NCBI GenBank assembly: GCA_013433145.1
Contig: CM024173.1
Span: 582,101 to 646,100, forward strand
Length of the DNA: 64,000 bases
Direction of reading: 5' to 3'
Source: Ascaris suum
Lineage: Eukaryota; Nematoda; Chromadorea; Rhabditida; Ascarididae
Under the pieces are notes generated by a model. The model ran no database searches, had not been told where the DNA came from, and saw nothing but the letters and a program-made list of their open reading frames with translations. Made by a program: the position numbers and the translations under genes. Shown in pieces: positions 1 through 19,200 of this stretch. Numbering within the stretch: position 1 is the first letter of the stretch; each line of letters opens with the position of its first letter.

Positions 1-5419
<5,419 letters not shown>

Positions 5420-5875
5420 GTAGAAATAGTTCTTCAAGTCTTGTATGGTTTGAAATCAATATTTTTCAACCACTTAACTTATAAGTGGTAAATAATAGTT
5501 TTCAGTTATCGAAAGAAAATGCTGTTAATGTTTATATAGGTGTGAGACACCAATAGGAAATACCCACATGTCACAAAGCTCGGAAAGCTTAGAAACAAGG
5601 AAATTCATTGCTGCATTATAAGAATATTCTAGAGAATCTTGACGAAAACTTCAGTAAATACCATAAAAACGTAATAAGGAGAATTTCAGCAGAAATGTAG
5701 TTGTGAGAAAAAAATCTCATTCGTAATGAAATTTCCCACTGATTTCTCTCCAGTAATTTGTAGCAACAACTTCAACAATATTTTGTAAATATGACGCATT
5801 TGACATTCATACACACTTGCTCGTTTTCCATGTTTATTTACTAATTCATATTCTGAATAAGCGCGAATTTTGCAG

Positions 5876-8265
5876 GATATTTGCAAATGTCCACATTCGC
5901 CAACTTGCACCAATCCTATTGGTTATGAAGTATTTCCGGTATGTATTGACTTTCTAGCAGCAATAACGCATATAAATTTGCACGTTTGCTTTCAAAGTCG
6001 AGAATAAATACAGGACCACTTTCTCCGGATTGTGCTCCTGATCGTTGTGAAAATAAATTTTTATCATTTAAGAATAAGCGTTTAATAAATTTTTATAATT
6101 CACCAATATAGTGCAAAAAATGTTTTCACTATTCTCAAGCCAATCATTTTCAATGTGATATTGCTGCAGTTGTATTCAACGAGCAGTATATCAGACTTCT
6201 TAGGAAAGTCCCATATAATTTGTCGTTTTGGAAATTCCATAAATTAATGACACACTGTTAGTACAAATGGGGCTCATCGAATGAGAGATGCGATCGTCGG
6301 GCCACGCTGAACTTCGATAATGCGAAAATTAAGAAAAAACTCGAAGTTCTAATCGTGCTTAGATGGGCTCGAATTCAGGGCTATCATAAGGAAGCTGAGT
6401 TTATTGTTGCAACATGGCCAAAAGAAACTGAGGCGCTATGGGAGTTGATATGGGAGAAAAACTGTCAAACGGTTGTCGTGCTAGGCGGTCACAGTGAATT
6501 CTGGCAAAATATCGAAACTGCTGGCGAACTAACGATACAACGTAACGGAGACGACACTACCATCATTAGTAGCAACGAAGATCAGGCGAGTATTCCATTT
6601 ACTGTCTTAAATTCTACTTATCAAAATATTTGCTGAAGCTTCCAGATAACTATTGCCTTGCGCATTCGAGTAGCTTTCGGATCAGTGAGCTGCACATTTC
6701 ATTCTATATTTAGAAAGCATTTTTTGTTTGGGCAGAACACACTTTAAAGCAACAGATCATCTTCAGGAAAGAGATTGAATGTGGACACCTTATGTTAATG
6801 TCGTAGACATCCAGACTATGGATTCATTATAAGATATTTGTGTTATTATTGATTCTTTGGTCCCCTCATCAGCTTTACTCTATCTTTTCCATTTGGGCTT
6901 GAAAACATTGAAAAACTTCATCCACGTTCATATATGTCAAATCCAACTAGAAGATCAAAACCGTTGTATGCTGACTGGTCGTACCTCCTGCAATTCTTCC
7001 ATAAAATGTCGAACGAAAATTTCTAATATCAGTAGATCACAAGCATTTGTTAGGCGAAACGCTGCTTTGCATACGAAAGAGAACCTTGGGAGTGAGGATG
7101 TGCAATCTCAGCTTAGGCACTATTTTACATCATAAGTTCTTCTTTGCAAGTGTTGTCGCATCAAAACGTGAAAAAGACGAAACAAAATTCCAGTGAGACC
7201 AAAAGGAAGATTTTGCTGGAGCATTTGTGAGAAAGAAAACATAGAATCGCCGCAATGTTATGGGAAGATTCTATGTCTTCTTTCATTGTTATGGTTCATT
7301 GGTAATATACTAAAGCTCTTTATGCCTTGCCTTAAGCAGTTTCTGGTTGGAACTATCGTATTAGGCCCGCTACATTCCGTGCTGTGAACCTCCATCCCTA
7401 TCACCGTTATCGACTCTCCCAAATTGTCACGAACTCTCATGACAAGTGCTACGATCGTAAATAACGCGAAATTTCCCTTCTGAGAAAGTGCTGAAGCTAG
7501 ACGATACTATCACTTGCAATGTCGATCGCTGCTGCATAGGTGCACGGTTACGATTTAGCTTTGTGTGCGGACCTTGTCTGTTTCGCAATGTGATTTCGAG
7601 TTGGATACTTGGGCAGAGATTGAAAGGATCCAACAGCGTCGTCTTCAATACCATCAAAGCCCTTTGATGGTGCTCAACCCGCAGAACAACTCGACAGCTT
7701 ATATCCTTTGTGTACTCACCAGTATCGCTTGTCAGTTGGAAGCTGAATCTTGTCTTGACGTTCTACAACTACTTGCGGCTTATAAGCATAAATTGTGCAA
7801 CGTTTGGAGGACACAGGTTAATAATAATTTTTGCCGTGTTTGCTTAGATTTCATTTCGAAACTTGAGATTTTCTCTTTCAAGCATTTTCTGAAATCCATC
7901 GCATCCTCAAGAAAAACATCTCAAGGTATAAATTGTGTCATCTCGGTAAATCATGCTGAGTTTTCCTCGTATCCTTGAGTAGAAACGTACCTCAACCTAT
8001 GAAAATATTGAAGTTAAATTGCTCATGCGAGTTTAACATCACTACTTAATCCTTCAAATTTTGAAGGACAACATCCAAGTTATATAATATGCAGAGTTCC
8101 CTTAATTTTTTTTTCATGTTCTCTAACTCATATGAAATGGCTGTCGAAAAAAGAAAAAAAAACAGTGAAATAATATATTTCAATTTTCAGTGCGATATTG
8201 AAATAATCTACGACAAATTGTTGATTCTTGTGCAAAATCTGCAGCATTCAACTACTTGTTGGTAA
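5876..8265 (+). CDS. Same receptor PTP gene, degenerate D2 pseudophosphatase exons and C-terminus
   Basis: Exon 5876-5938 (21 codons) continues in phase from D1. Exon 6262 to about 6585 carries a D2 segment with ARIQGYHKEAEFIVAT and LWELIWEKN, matching the GY..F..T...FW..IW core of type V D2 domains. Exon 7559-7816 holds SPLMVLNPQNNSTAYILC where an active enzyme has HCxxxxxR, then CLDVLQLLAAYKHK, the helix after the P-loop. Last exon 8191-8265 reads CDIEIIYDKLL and stops at TAA (8263-8265). D2 therefore lacks the catalytic Cys and Arg, the WPD Asp and the Q-loop Gln, and is probably a regulatory pseudophosphatase. A linking exon starting at 6714 (KAFFVWAEHT) fits by homology and requires a GC donor after 6585, but its 3' phase does not match 7559, so this junction is unresolved. 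A further splice-like block at 5998-6046 was left out because its phase does not fit. Confidence 0.88.
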
Positions 8266-10269
8266 TGGATTGCAAACGGGACATCGGTGAGGATCTATTG
8301 TACACAAATTCTCCCTATAAATAGGATAAATTTATGACGTAAGATCGTGGCTCAAATTGAACGATATCATATAATAAAGAGAATAAAAAAATTCCCACTC
8401 GATTGAAGGCTTAAGACCAATCAGAAGTGAAAAAGAGCACAAAAATAGTATTGCGTATGGTCGAATGGCATGTCGTCCGCTCTATGACTCCGCATTTGAA
8501 AAAAAGTTAATTATTAGTATTATTATCATTATATGTTATCAACTTCTAATAGTGTCTATTAAAAGTTATTATTATTTAACAGAAATATTATCGTTTTTTA
8601 TTACTAACTTTTATCATTATACGTATTGTTATTACTTACTATTAACTACCATTATTTATTGCTATTATCCATCAGTATTTATTATAACCAACCGTTATCA
8701 CTGACACGATCATTACTTCTACCATTATCATTACTATTAATGGCATTCTTATCCCTCTTATTATTTATCATTATTGCTCTTCATTTATTGCGGCAAAGGT
8801 GGTTAACCAGGATGGAAGCAATGGAATCCATTCTTAGGAATCAAAAGGAGGTGTGTGAAACATTGGTCTGTTTTTTCAATTTCCCATCTTCAGAAAATAT
8901 AGACATGACTAGAGGACGCATGAAGCATTCCAGTATTGTATTACCTCAATGAAGCACAGTTTTTACTTTGGCGACCAAACTCAAGCGGCAAGCACTGAGC
9001 GCATTCCGCTTTGCACAACGCCCTAAACATCAAAGCAACGTTCTATTGAAATTTGCTTTGCGAAAGTGAAAATGAAGCCAAAGAAAATCGACTTGGCCTA
9101 TTCATCGTACCATCAACCTCTTTTCCGGTTACTGTTTAAGAGAGAGAATTCATCTAACATTACATACGTTTCACAGAAATCCTCGTTGCATCAAACATGG
9201 GAAAATATTGCGCAAACACTAATAAAGAGGACAGAATTGTCTAATACATTGTACGGCCTGGGCTCGTGGCGTGACGCCAAATAGCCCTTGATCCCATTGC
9301 CACTTTTGGACGTAATGAAGTAATAATTCACTCTTTTACATCGAAAAATAAAAATTATCGTGCGAAAATCGTCAGTGGATTTTAATCATAAACTAACAAA
9401 GGTCACCAAAAGAACTTTGGCTGTCTTTCCTTCAGTCGTAAGCTTTGAGAGATATCTGGAAGCAGAATGAAGGGGAAGGAAGACGGCTTCCGTCCGAAAG
9501 CGGAAGTAAGCGACATCCGTACCTTTTTTGAGATTCCGCCTATACTATTTTTTCAGAGCTTCATCAACGCCTAAATTCTGCTCCTTAACAGAGCCCTTGG
9601 ACGGAAAAAACTTTTTGACCTCTCCATTTCCCGGATTCTTTGACTTTCGCTCCTGCTCCTTCCCCTTCCCATCGTCCAGCGTGATCCCCGACTATCATAT
9701 GTCTCCTCATCAGCCATACCACTCCCTTCGTTCTTTATTATGCCATTCTCTACAATTCATCTCTCAGGATAATTCTTTACTAAACACGCATGTTCCTAAT
9801 AAAAACTTTCATTCTCTATTTAATACAGAAGATCGTAAGCCATTTTACTCTTCAACGTTATCTCAAGAAATTTTCGTCGGATTCTGCTCATTTTTTCGTT
9901 AGAACATTGGGAATTTTGTGCCTTCCACTCCTATACTTTTAGGTGGGGGCAAGTATAGGATAAGTGAGTGAAAAGTATGTATATATAACGTTTTCATACT
10001 TAAGGGTTTCCTCACTTGGCAATATTAATGCCGCGAGTTGTTCAAGTGCGTGGTATCATATTGAAGTATAAGCCGAGTTTCATCCAAAAAATGCGAAAAC
10101 TGGTCAAGAGGTCCACAGGGTGTGGTGTAAAGGGAGTGTAATTGTATACGTTTTCCCTTATAAATGTATAGGCGGTGAAATTTGACGTTGATTAGGAGCA
10201 TTGAATGGGGCAGTCAGTTAAGCATTGCAGTGAGATAAAACGTAGTGGCGACTGGGAGGGTTCGAACAC
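8266..10269. other. Intergenic region 3' of the phosphatase
   Basis: No supported gene. The first part is the presumed 3' UTR and downstream flank of the phosphatase. About 8508-8745 is ATT/ATC-rich simple sequence whose plus-strand ORF reads as a hydrophobic Leu/Ile/Tyr-rich peptide; I regard it as composition-driven. An ORF at 9528-9902 (124 codons) has no recognisable domain. The 51-bp repeat array begins at the right edge. Confidence 0.6.
8508..8745. repeat. ATT/ATC-rich simple sequence
   Basis: Imperfect runs of ATT, ATC and TAT trinucleotides over about 240 bp. It is low-complexity sequence and encodes only a spurious hydrophobic peptide. Confidence 0.8.
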
Positions 10270-13200
10270 GGGTTCCAATCTGTCATCCATTTTTTCATCT
10301 TCTGCCCTTCCGAGCGCCGTAGGCGCGAGTCCGTTTGTCCATTTCCTCAGTTTCGGGGTTTGGAGCGCCGAGGGTACCAGTTTCTAATAAACATTTTCGT
10401 CTTGTGTCCTTCCGAGCGCCGAGAGCGCGGGTTTGCTATCCATATCTTCGTCCTCTGTGTTTCCGAGCACCGAGGGCGCGGGCTTCTATCCATTACTTTA
10501 TCTTTTGTCTTTCCGAGCGCCGAAGGCGCGACCCTGTAATGCATATCTTCGTCTTCTATATTTCATAGCATCGAGGGCTGGACCCTGTTATTCATTTCTT
10601 CATCTTATGTCTTTCCGAGCGATGAGACCGCGACTCTTTTATCCATTTCCTTGTTTTTTGTCTTTAAGACCGCCGAGGGCGCGAGTCTGTTATCGATTTC
10701 TTCACCTTCTCTGGTTCCGAGCAACGAGGGCGCGAGCCTATTATGCATTTCGTCGTCTTCTATATTTTCGAGGGCCGAAGGCGCGAGTTTGTTATTCGTT
10801 TCCTCGTGCTCTGTCTTTCCGGGCGCCGGAGGCGCGTGTCTTTTATCCATTTAATCGTTTTCTCTGTTTAAGAGCGCCTAGGGTGCCCTTCTGTCCTTCA
10901 TTTCTCCATCTTCTGTCTTTCCGAGCACCGAGCGGGCCAGTCCTTTAAACATTTCCTCGTCTCCTGTCTTTGCGAGCGCCGCAGGCGCGAGTTTTATCCG
11001 TTTCGTCGTCTTCTCTCCTTCCAAGCGCCAAAGGCGCGTGTCTCCCATGCATTTCCTCGTCTCCTTTCTTTCCGATCGCCGAAGGCGCGACTCTGCTATC
11101 GATTTCAGCATCTTCTCTCGCTCCGAACGCAGAGGACGCTAGTCCCTTCTCCATTTCCTCGTCCTGTGTCTTTCTCTGCGCCGGGGGCGCGAGTTTATTA
11201 TTCACATCATCGTTTTCTATCTTTCCATGCGCCGATGGCGCGATTCTCTTATCTATTTCTTTATCTTGTGCCCTTCTGAGCGCCGAAGGCGCGAGTCTGT
11301 TTTCCATTTGCTCGGTTTGGGTCTTTACGAGCACCGAGGGCGCGTGTCTCCCATGCATTTCCTCGTCTCCTCTTCATCCGAGCGCCTTGGGCGCGAGTTT
11401 ATCGGTTTGGTCGTCTTCCGTCTTTCCGCTCGCCGACGGTGCGAGTCTTTTATCCATTTCCTCGGTTTGGGTCCTCTGGAGCGCCGAGGGCGCCAGTTTG
11501 TAACAAACGTCTTCCTATTGTGTCCTTCCGAGCGCCGAAAGCACGAGTTTATTATCGGTTTCCTCGTCTTCGGTCTTTGTGGGCGCGGGGCGGCAATCGC
11601 TTATCCATTTCCTCGTCTTGAGTCTTTCTCTGCGCCAAGGGCGCGAGTTTATTATCCACATCATCGTCTTCTCTCTTTCGGGGCGCCGAGAGTGGGAGTC
11701 CTTCATCCATTTCCCCATCTTGTGCCCTTCTGAGCGCCGAAGGCGCGAGTCTGTCTTCCATTTCCTCGGTTTGGGTCTTTACGAGCGCCGAGGGCGCGTG
11801 TCTCCCATGCATTTCCTCGTCTCCTTTCTTTCCGATCGCCGAAGGCGCGACTCTGTTATCGATTTCAGCATCTTCTCTCGCTCCGAACGCAGAGGACGCT
11901 AGTCCCTTCTCCATTTCCTCGTCTTGTGTCTTTCTCTGCGCTAAGGGCGCGAGTTTGTTATCCACATCATCGTCTTCCCTCTTTCGGGGCGCCGAGAGTG
12001 CGAGCCCTTCATCCATTTCCCCATCTTGTGCCCTTCTGAGCGCCGAAGGCGCGAGTCTGTTTTCCATTTGCTCGGTTTGGGTCTTTACGAGCGCCGAGGG
12101 TGCGTGTCTCCCATGCATTTCCTCGTCTCCTTTCTTTCCGATCGCCGAAGGCGCGACTCTGTTATCCATTTCAGCATCCTCTCTTGCTCCGAACGCAGAG
12201 GACGCTAGTCCCTTCTCCATTTCCTCGTCTTGAGTCTTTCTCTGCGCCAAGGGCGCGGGTTTGTTATTCACATCATCGTTTTCTATCTTTTCATGCGCCG
12301 AGGGCGCGATTCTCTTATCTATTTCTTTATCTTGTGCCCTTCTGAGCACCGAAGGCGCGAGTCTGTCTTCCATTTCCTCGGTTTGGGTCTTTACGAGCGC
12401 CGAGGGTGCGTGTCTCCCATGCATTTCCTCGTCTCCTTTCTTTCCGATCGCCGAAGGCGCGACTCTGTTATCCATTTCAGCATCCTCTCTTGCTCCGAAC
12501 GCAGAGGACGCTAGTCCCTTCTCCATTTCCTCGTCTTGAGTCTTTCTCTGCGCCAAGGGCGCGGGTTTGTTATTCACATCATCGTTTTCTATCTTTCCAT
12601 GCGCCGAGGGCGCGATTCTCTTATCTATTTCTTTATCTTGTGCCCTTCTGAGCACCGAAGGCGCGAGTCTGTCTTCCATTTCCTCGGTTTGGGTCTTTAC
12701 GAGCGCCGAGGGCGCGTGTCTCCCATGCATTTCCTCGTCTCCTTTCTTTCCGATCGCCGAAGGCGCGACTCTTTTATCGATTTCAGCATCTTCTCTCGCT
12801 CCGAACGCAGAGGACGCTAGTCCCTTCTCCATTTCCTCGTCTTGAGTCTTTCTCTGCGCCAAGGGCGCGGGTTTGTTATTCACATCATCGTTTTCTATCT
12901 TTTCATGCGCCGAGGGCGCGATTCTCTTATCTATTTCTTTATCTTGTGCCCTTCTGAGCACCGAAGGCGCGAGTCTGTCTTCCATTTCCTCGGTTTGGGT
13001 CTTTACGAGCGCCGAGGGCGCGTGTCTCCCATGCATTTCCTCGTCTCCTCTTCATCCGAGCGCCTTGGGCGCGACTCTGTTATCGATTTCAGCATCCTCT
13101 CTCGCTCCGAACGCAGAGGACGCTAGTCCCTTCTCCATTTCCTCGTCTTGAGTCTTTCTCTGCGCCAAGGGCGCGGGTTTGTCATTCACATCATCGTCTT

Positions 13201-16200
13201 CCCTCTTTCGGGGCGCCGAGAGTGCGAGCCCTTCATCCATTTCCCCATCTTGTGCCCTTCTGAGCGCCGAAGGCGCGAGTCTGTTTTCCATTTGCTCGGT
13301 TTGGGTCTTTACGAGCGCCGAGGGCGCGTGTCTCCCATGCATTTCCTCGTCTCCTTTCTTTCCGATCGCCGAAGGCGCGACTCTGTTATCGATTTCAGCA
13401 TCTTCTCTCGCTCCGAACGCAGAGGACGCTAGTCCCTTCTCCATTTCCTCGTCTTGTGTCTTTCTCTGCGCAAAGGGCGCGAGTTTGTTATCCACATCAT
13501 CGTCTTCCCTCTTTCGGGGCGCCGAGAGTGCGAGCCCTTCATCCATTTCCCCATCTTGTGCCCTTCTGAGCGCCGAAGGCGCGAGTCTGTTTTCCATTTG
13601 CTCGGTTTGGGTCTTTACGAGCGCCGAGGGCGCGTGTCTCCCATGCATTTCCTCGTCTCCTTTCTTTCCGATCGCCGAAGGCGCGAGTCTGTTATCGATT
13701 TCAGCATTTTCTCTCGCTCCGAACGCTGAGGACGCTAGTCCCTTCTCCATTTCCTCGTCCTGTGTCTTTCTCTGAGCCGGGGGCGCGAGTTTGTTATTCT
13801 GATCATCGTTTTCTATCTTTCCATGCGCCGAGGGCACGATTCTCTTATCTATTTCTTTATCTTGTGCCCTTCTGAGCGCCGAATTCGCGAGTCTGTTTTC
13901 CATTTGCTCGGTTTGGGTCTTTACGAGCGCCGAGGGCGCGTGTCTCCCATGCATTTCCTCGTCTCCTTCCTTTCCGATCGCCGAAGGCGCGACTCTGTTA
14001 TCGATTTCAGCATCTTCTCTCGCTCCGAACGCAGAGGACGCTAGTCCCCTCTCCATTTCCTCGTCTTGAGTCTTTCTCTGCGCCAAGGGCGCGGGTTTGT
14101 TATTCACATCATCGTTTTCTATCTTTTCATGCGCCGAGGGCGCGATTCTCTTATCTATTTCTTTATCTTGTGCCCTTCTGAGCACCGAAGGCGCGAGTCT
14201 GTTTTCCATTTGCTCGGTTTGGGTCTTTACGAGCGCCGAGGGCGCGTGTCTCCCATGCATTTCCTCGTCTCCTTTCTTTCCGATCGCCGAAGGCGCGACT
14301 CTGTTATCCATTTCAGCATCCTCTCTTGCTCCGAACGCAGAGGACGCTAGTCCCTTCTCCATTTCCTCGTCTTGAGTCTTTCTCTGCGCCAAGGGCGCGG
14401 GTTTGTTATTCACATCATCGTTTTCTATCTTTCCATGCGCCGAGGGCACGATTCTCTTACCTATTTCTTTATCTTGTGCCCTTCTGAGCGCCGAATTCGC
14501 GAGTCTGTTTTCCATTTGCTCGGTTTGGGTCTTTACGAGCGCCGAGGGCGCGTGTCTCCCATGCATTTCCTCGTCTCCTCTTCATCCGAGCGCCTTGGGC
14601 GCGACTCTGTTATCGATTTCAGCATCCTCTCTCGCTCCGAACGCAGAGGACGCTAGTCCCTTCTCCATTTCCTCGTCTTGAGTCTTTCTCTGCGCCAAGG
14701 GCGCGGGTTTGTTATTCACATCATCGTTTTCTATCTTTCCATGCGCCGAGGGCGCGATTCTCTTATCTATTTCTTTATCTTGTGCCCTTCTGAGCACCGA
14801 AGGCGCGAGTCTGTTTTCCATTTGCTCGGTTTGGGTCTTCACGAGCGCCGAGGGCGCGTGTCTCCCTTGCATTTCCTCGTCTCCTTTCTTTCCGATCGCC
14901 GAAGGCGCGACTCTGTTATCGATTTCAGCATCTTCTCTTGCTCCGAACGCAGAGGACGCTAGTCCCTTCTCCATTTCCTCGTCTTGAGTCTTTCTCTGCG
15001 CCAAGGGCGCGGGTTTGTTATTCACATCATCGTTTTCTATCTTTCCATGCGCCGAGGGCGCGATTCTCTTATCTATTTCTTTATCTTGTGCCCTTCTGAG
15101 CACCGAAGGCGCGAGTCTGTCTTCCATTTCCTCGGTTTGGGTCTTTACGAGCGCCGAGGGCGCGTGTCTCCCATGCATTTCCTCGTCTCCTTTCTTTCCG
15201 ATCGCCGAAGGCGCGACTCTGTTATCCATTTCAGCATCCTCTCTTGCTCCGAACGCAGAGGACGCTAGTCCCTTCTCCATTTCCTCGTCTTGAGTCTTTC
15301 TCTGCGCCAAGGGCGCGGGTTTGTTATTCACATCATCGTTTTCTATCTTTCCATGCGCCGAGGGCACGATTCTCTTACCTATTTCTTTATCTTGTGCCCT
15401 TCTGAGCGCCGAATTCGCGAGTCTGTTTTCCATTTGCTCGGTTTGGGTCTTTACGAGCGCCGAGGGCGCGTGTCTCCCATGCATTTCCTCGTCTCCTCTT
15501 CATCCGAGCGCCTTGGGCGCGACTCTGTTATCGATTTCAGCATCCTCTCTCGCTCCGAACGCAGAGGACGCTAGTCCCTTCTCCATTTCCTCGTCTTGAG
15601 TCTTTCTCTGCGCCAAGGGCGCGGGTTTGTTATTCACATCATCGTTTTCTATCTTTCCATGCGCCGAGGGCGCGATTCTCTTATCTATTTCTTTATCTTG
15701 TGCCCTTCTGAGCACCGAAGGCGCGAGTCTGTTTTCCATTTGCTCGGTTTGGGTCTTCACGAGCGCCGAGGGCGCGTGTCTCCCTTGCATTTCCTCGTCT
15801 CCTTTCTTTCCGATCGCCGAAGGCGCGACTCTGTTATCGATTTCAGCATCTTCTCTTGCTCCGAACGCAGAGGACGCTAGTCCCTTCTCCATTTCCTCGT
15901 CTTGAGTCTTTCTCTGCGCCAAGGGCGCGGGTTTGTTATTCACATCATCGTTTTCTATCTTTCCATGCGCCGAGAGCGCGATTCTCTTATCTATTTCTTT
16001 ATCTTGTGCCCTTCTGAGCACCGAAGGCGCGAGTCTGTCTTCCATTTCCTCGGTTTGGGTCTTTACGAGCGCCGAGGGCGCGTGTCTCCCATGCATTTCC
16101 TCGTCTCCTTTCTTTCCGATCGCCGAAGGCGCGACTCTGTTATCGATTTCAGCATCTTCTCTCGCTCCGAACGCAGAGGACGCTAGTCCCTTCTCCATTT

Positions 16201-19200
16201 CCTCGTCTTGAGTCTTTCTCTGCGCAAAGGGCGCGAGTTTGTTATCCACATCATCGTCTTCCTCTTTCGGGGCGCGAGAGTGCGAGCCCTTCATCCACTT
16301 CCCCATCTTGTGCCCTTCTGAGCGCCGAAGGCGCGAGTCTGTTTTCCATTTGCTCGGTTTGGGTCTTTACGAGCGCCGAGGGCGCGTGTCTCCATGCATT
16401 TCCTCGTCTCCTTTCTTTCCGATCGCCGAAGGCGCGAGTCTGTTATCGATTTCAGCATTTTCTCTCGCTCCGAACGCTGAGGACGCTAGTCCCTTCTCCA
16501 TTTCCTCGTCCTGTGTCTTTCTCTGAGCCGGGGGCGCGAGTTTGTTATTCTGATCATCGTTTTCTATCTTTCCATGCGCCGAGGGCACGATTCTCTTATC
16601 TATTTCTTTATCTTGTGCCCTTCTGAGCGCCGAATTCGCGAGTCTGTTTTCCATTTGCTCGGTTTGGGTCTTTACGAGCGCCGAGGGCGCGTGTCTCCCA
16701 TGCATTTCCTCGTCTCCTTCCTTTCCGATCGCCGAAGGCGCGACTCTGTTATCGATTTCAGCATCTTCTCTCGCTCCGAACGCAGAGGACGCTAGTCCCC
16801 TCTCCATTTCCTCGTCTTGAGTCTTTCTCTGCGCCAAGGGCGCGGGTTTGTTATTCACATCATCGTTTTCTATCTTTTCATGCGCCGAGGGCGCGATTCT
16901 CTTATCTATTTCTTTATCTTGTGCCCTTCTGAGCACCGAAGGCGCGAGTCTGTCTTCCATTTCCTCGGTTTGGGTCTTTACGAGCGCCGAGGGCGCGTGT
17001 CTCCCATGCATTTCCTCGTCTCCTCTTCATCCGAGCGCCTTGGGCGCGACTCTGTTATCGATTTCAGCATCCTCTCTCGCTCCGAACGCAGAGGACGCTA
17101 GTCCCTTCTCCATTTCCTCGTCTTGAGTCTTTCTCTGCGCCAAGGGCGCGGGTTTGTTATTCACATCATCGTTTTCTATCTTTCCATGCGCCGAGGGCGC
17201 GATTCTCTTATCTATTTCTTTATCTTGTGCCTTTCTGAGCACCGAAGGCGCGAGTCTGTCTTCCATTTCCTCGGTTTGGGTCTTTACGAGCGCCGAGGGC
17301 GCGTGTCTCCCATGCATTTCCTCGTCTCCTTTCTTTCCGATCGCCGAAGGCGCGACTCTGTTATCGATTTCAGCATCTTCTCTCGCTCCGAACGCAGAGG
17401 ACGCTAGTCCCTTCTCCATTTCCTCGTCTTGTGTCTTTCTCTGCGCAAAGGGCGCGAGTTTGTTATCCACATCATCGTCTTCCCTCTTTCGGGGCGCCGA
17501 GAGTGCGAGCCCTTCATCCATTTCCCCATCTTGTGCCCTTCTGAGCGCCGAAGGCGCGAGTCTGTTTTCCATTTGCTCGGTTTGGGTCTTTACGAGCGCC
17601 GAGGGCGCGTGTCTCCCATGCATTTCCTCGTCTCCTTTCTTTCCGATCGCCGAAGGCGCGAGTCTGTTATCGATTTCAGCATTTTCTCTCGTTCCGAACG
17701 CTGAGGACGCTAGTCCCTTCTCCATTTCCTCGTCCTGTGTCTTTCTCTGAGCCGGGGGCGCGAGTTTGTTATTCTGATCATCGTTTTCTATCTTTCCATG
17801 CGCCGAGGGCACGATTCTCTTATCTATTTCTTTATCTTGTGCCCTTCTGAGCGCCGAATTCGCGAGTCTGTTTTCCATTTGCTCGGTTTGGGTCTTTACG
17901 AGCGCCGAGGGCGCGTGTCTCCCATGCATTTCCTCGTCTCCTTCCTTTCCGATCGCCGAAGGCGCGACTCTGTTATCGATTTCAGCATCTTCTCTCGCTC
18001 CGAACGCAGAGGACGCTAGTCCCTCTCCATTTCCTCGTCTTGAGTCTTTCTCTGCGCCAAGGGCGCGGGTTTGTTATTCACATCATCGTTTTCTATCTTT
18101 CCATGCGCCGAGGGCGCGATTCTCTTATCTATTTCTTTATCTTGTGCCCTTCTGAGCACCGAAGGCGCGAGTCTGTTTTCCATTTGCTCGGTTTGGGTCT
18201 TTACGAGCACCGAGGGCGCGTGTCTCCCATGCATTTCCTCGTCTCCTCTTCATCCGAGCGCCTTGGGCGCGACTCTTTTATCGATTTCAGCATCTTCTCT
18301 CGCTCCGAACGCAGAGGACGCTAGTCCCTTCTCCATTTCCTCGTCTTGAGTCTTTCTCTGCGCCAAGGGCGCGGGTTTGTTATTCACATCATCGTTTTCT
18401 ATCTTTTCATGCGCCGAGGGCGCGATTCTCTTATCTATTTCTTTATCTTGTGCCCTTCTGAGCACCGAAGGCGCGAGTCTGTCTTCCATTTCCTCGGTTT
18501 GGGTCTTTACGAGCGCCGAGGGCGCGTGTCTCCCATGCATTTCCTCGTCTCCTCTTCATCCGAGCGCCTTGGGCGCGACTCTGTTATCGATTTCAGCATC
18601 CTCTCTCGCTCCGAACGCAGAGGACGCTAGTCCCTTCTCCATTTCCTCGTCTTGAGTCTTTCTCTGCGCCAAGGGCGCGGGTTTGTTATTCACATCATCG
18701 TTTTCTATCTTTCCATGCGCCGAGGGCGCGATTCTCTTATCTATTTCTTTATCTTGTGCCCTTCTGAGCACCGAAGGCGCGAGTCTGTCTTCCATTTCCT
18801 CGGTTTGGGTCTTTACGAGCGCCGAGGGCGCGTGTCTCCCATGCATTTCCTCGTCTCCTTTCTTTCCGATCGAAGAAGGCGCGACTCTGTTATCGATTTC
18901 AGCATCTTCTCTGGCTCCGAACGCAGAGGACGCTAGTCCCTTCTCCATTTCCTCGTCTTGAGTCTTTCTCTGCGCCAAGGGCGCGGTTTGTTATTCACAT
19001 CATCGTTTTCTATCTTTCCATGCGCCGAGGGCGCGATTCTCTTATCTATTTCTTTATCTTGTGCCCTTCTGAGCACCGAAGGCGCGAGTCTGTCTTCCAT
19101 TTGCTCGGTTTGGGTCTTTACGAGCGCCGAGGGCGCGTGTCTCCCATGCATTTCCTCGTCTCTTCCTTTCCGATCGCCGAAGGCGCGACTCTGTTATCGA

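Noticed and set aside
8626..8952. Hydrophobic ORF followed by basic residues, like a membrane anchor
   Set aside because: It arises from ATT/ATC simple sequence and lies after the confirmed stop codon of the phosphatase.
9528..9902. 124-codon ORF before the repeat array
   Set aside because: No domain, no splice signals and Phe/Ser-rich composition typical of random T-rich DNA.
10240..10300. tRNA-like T-arm sequence GGGTTCGAACACGGGTTCC
   Set aside because: No acceptor stem, D-arm or anticodon arm can be folded around it.
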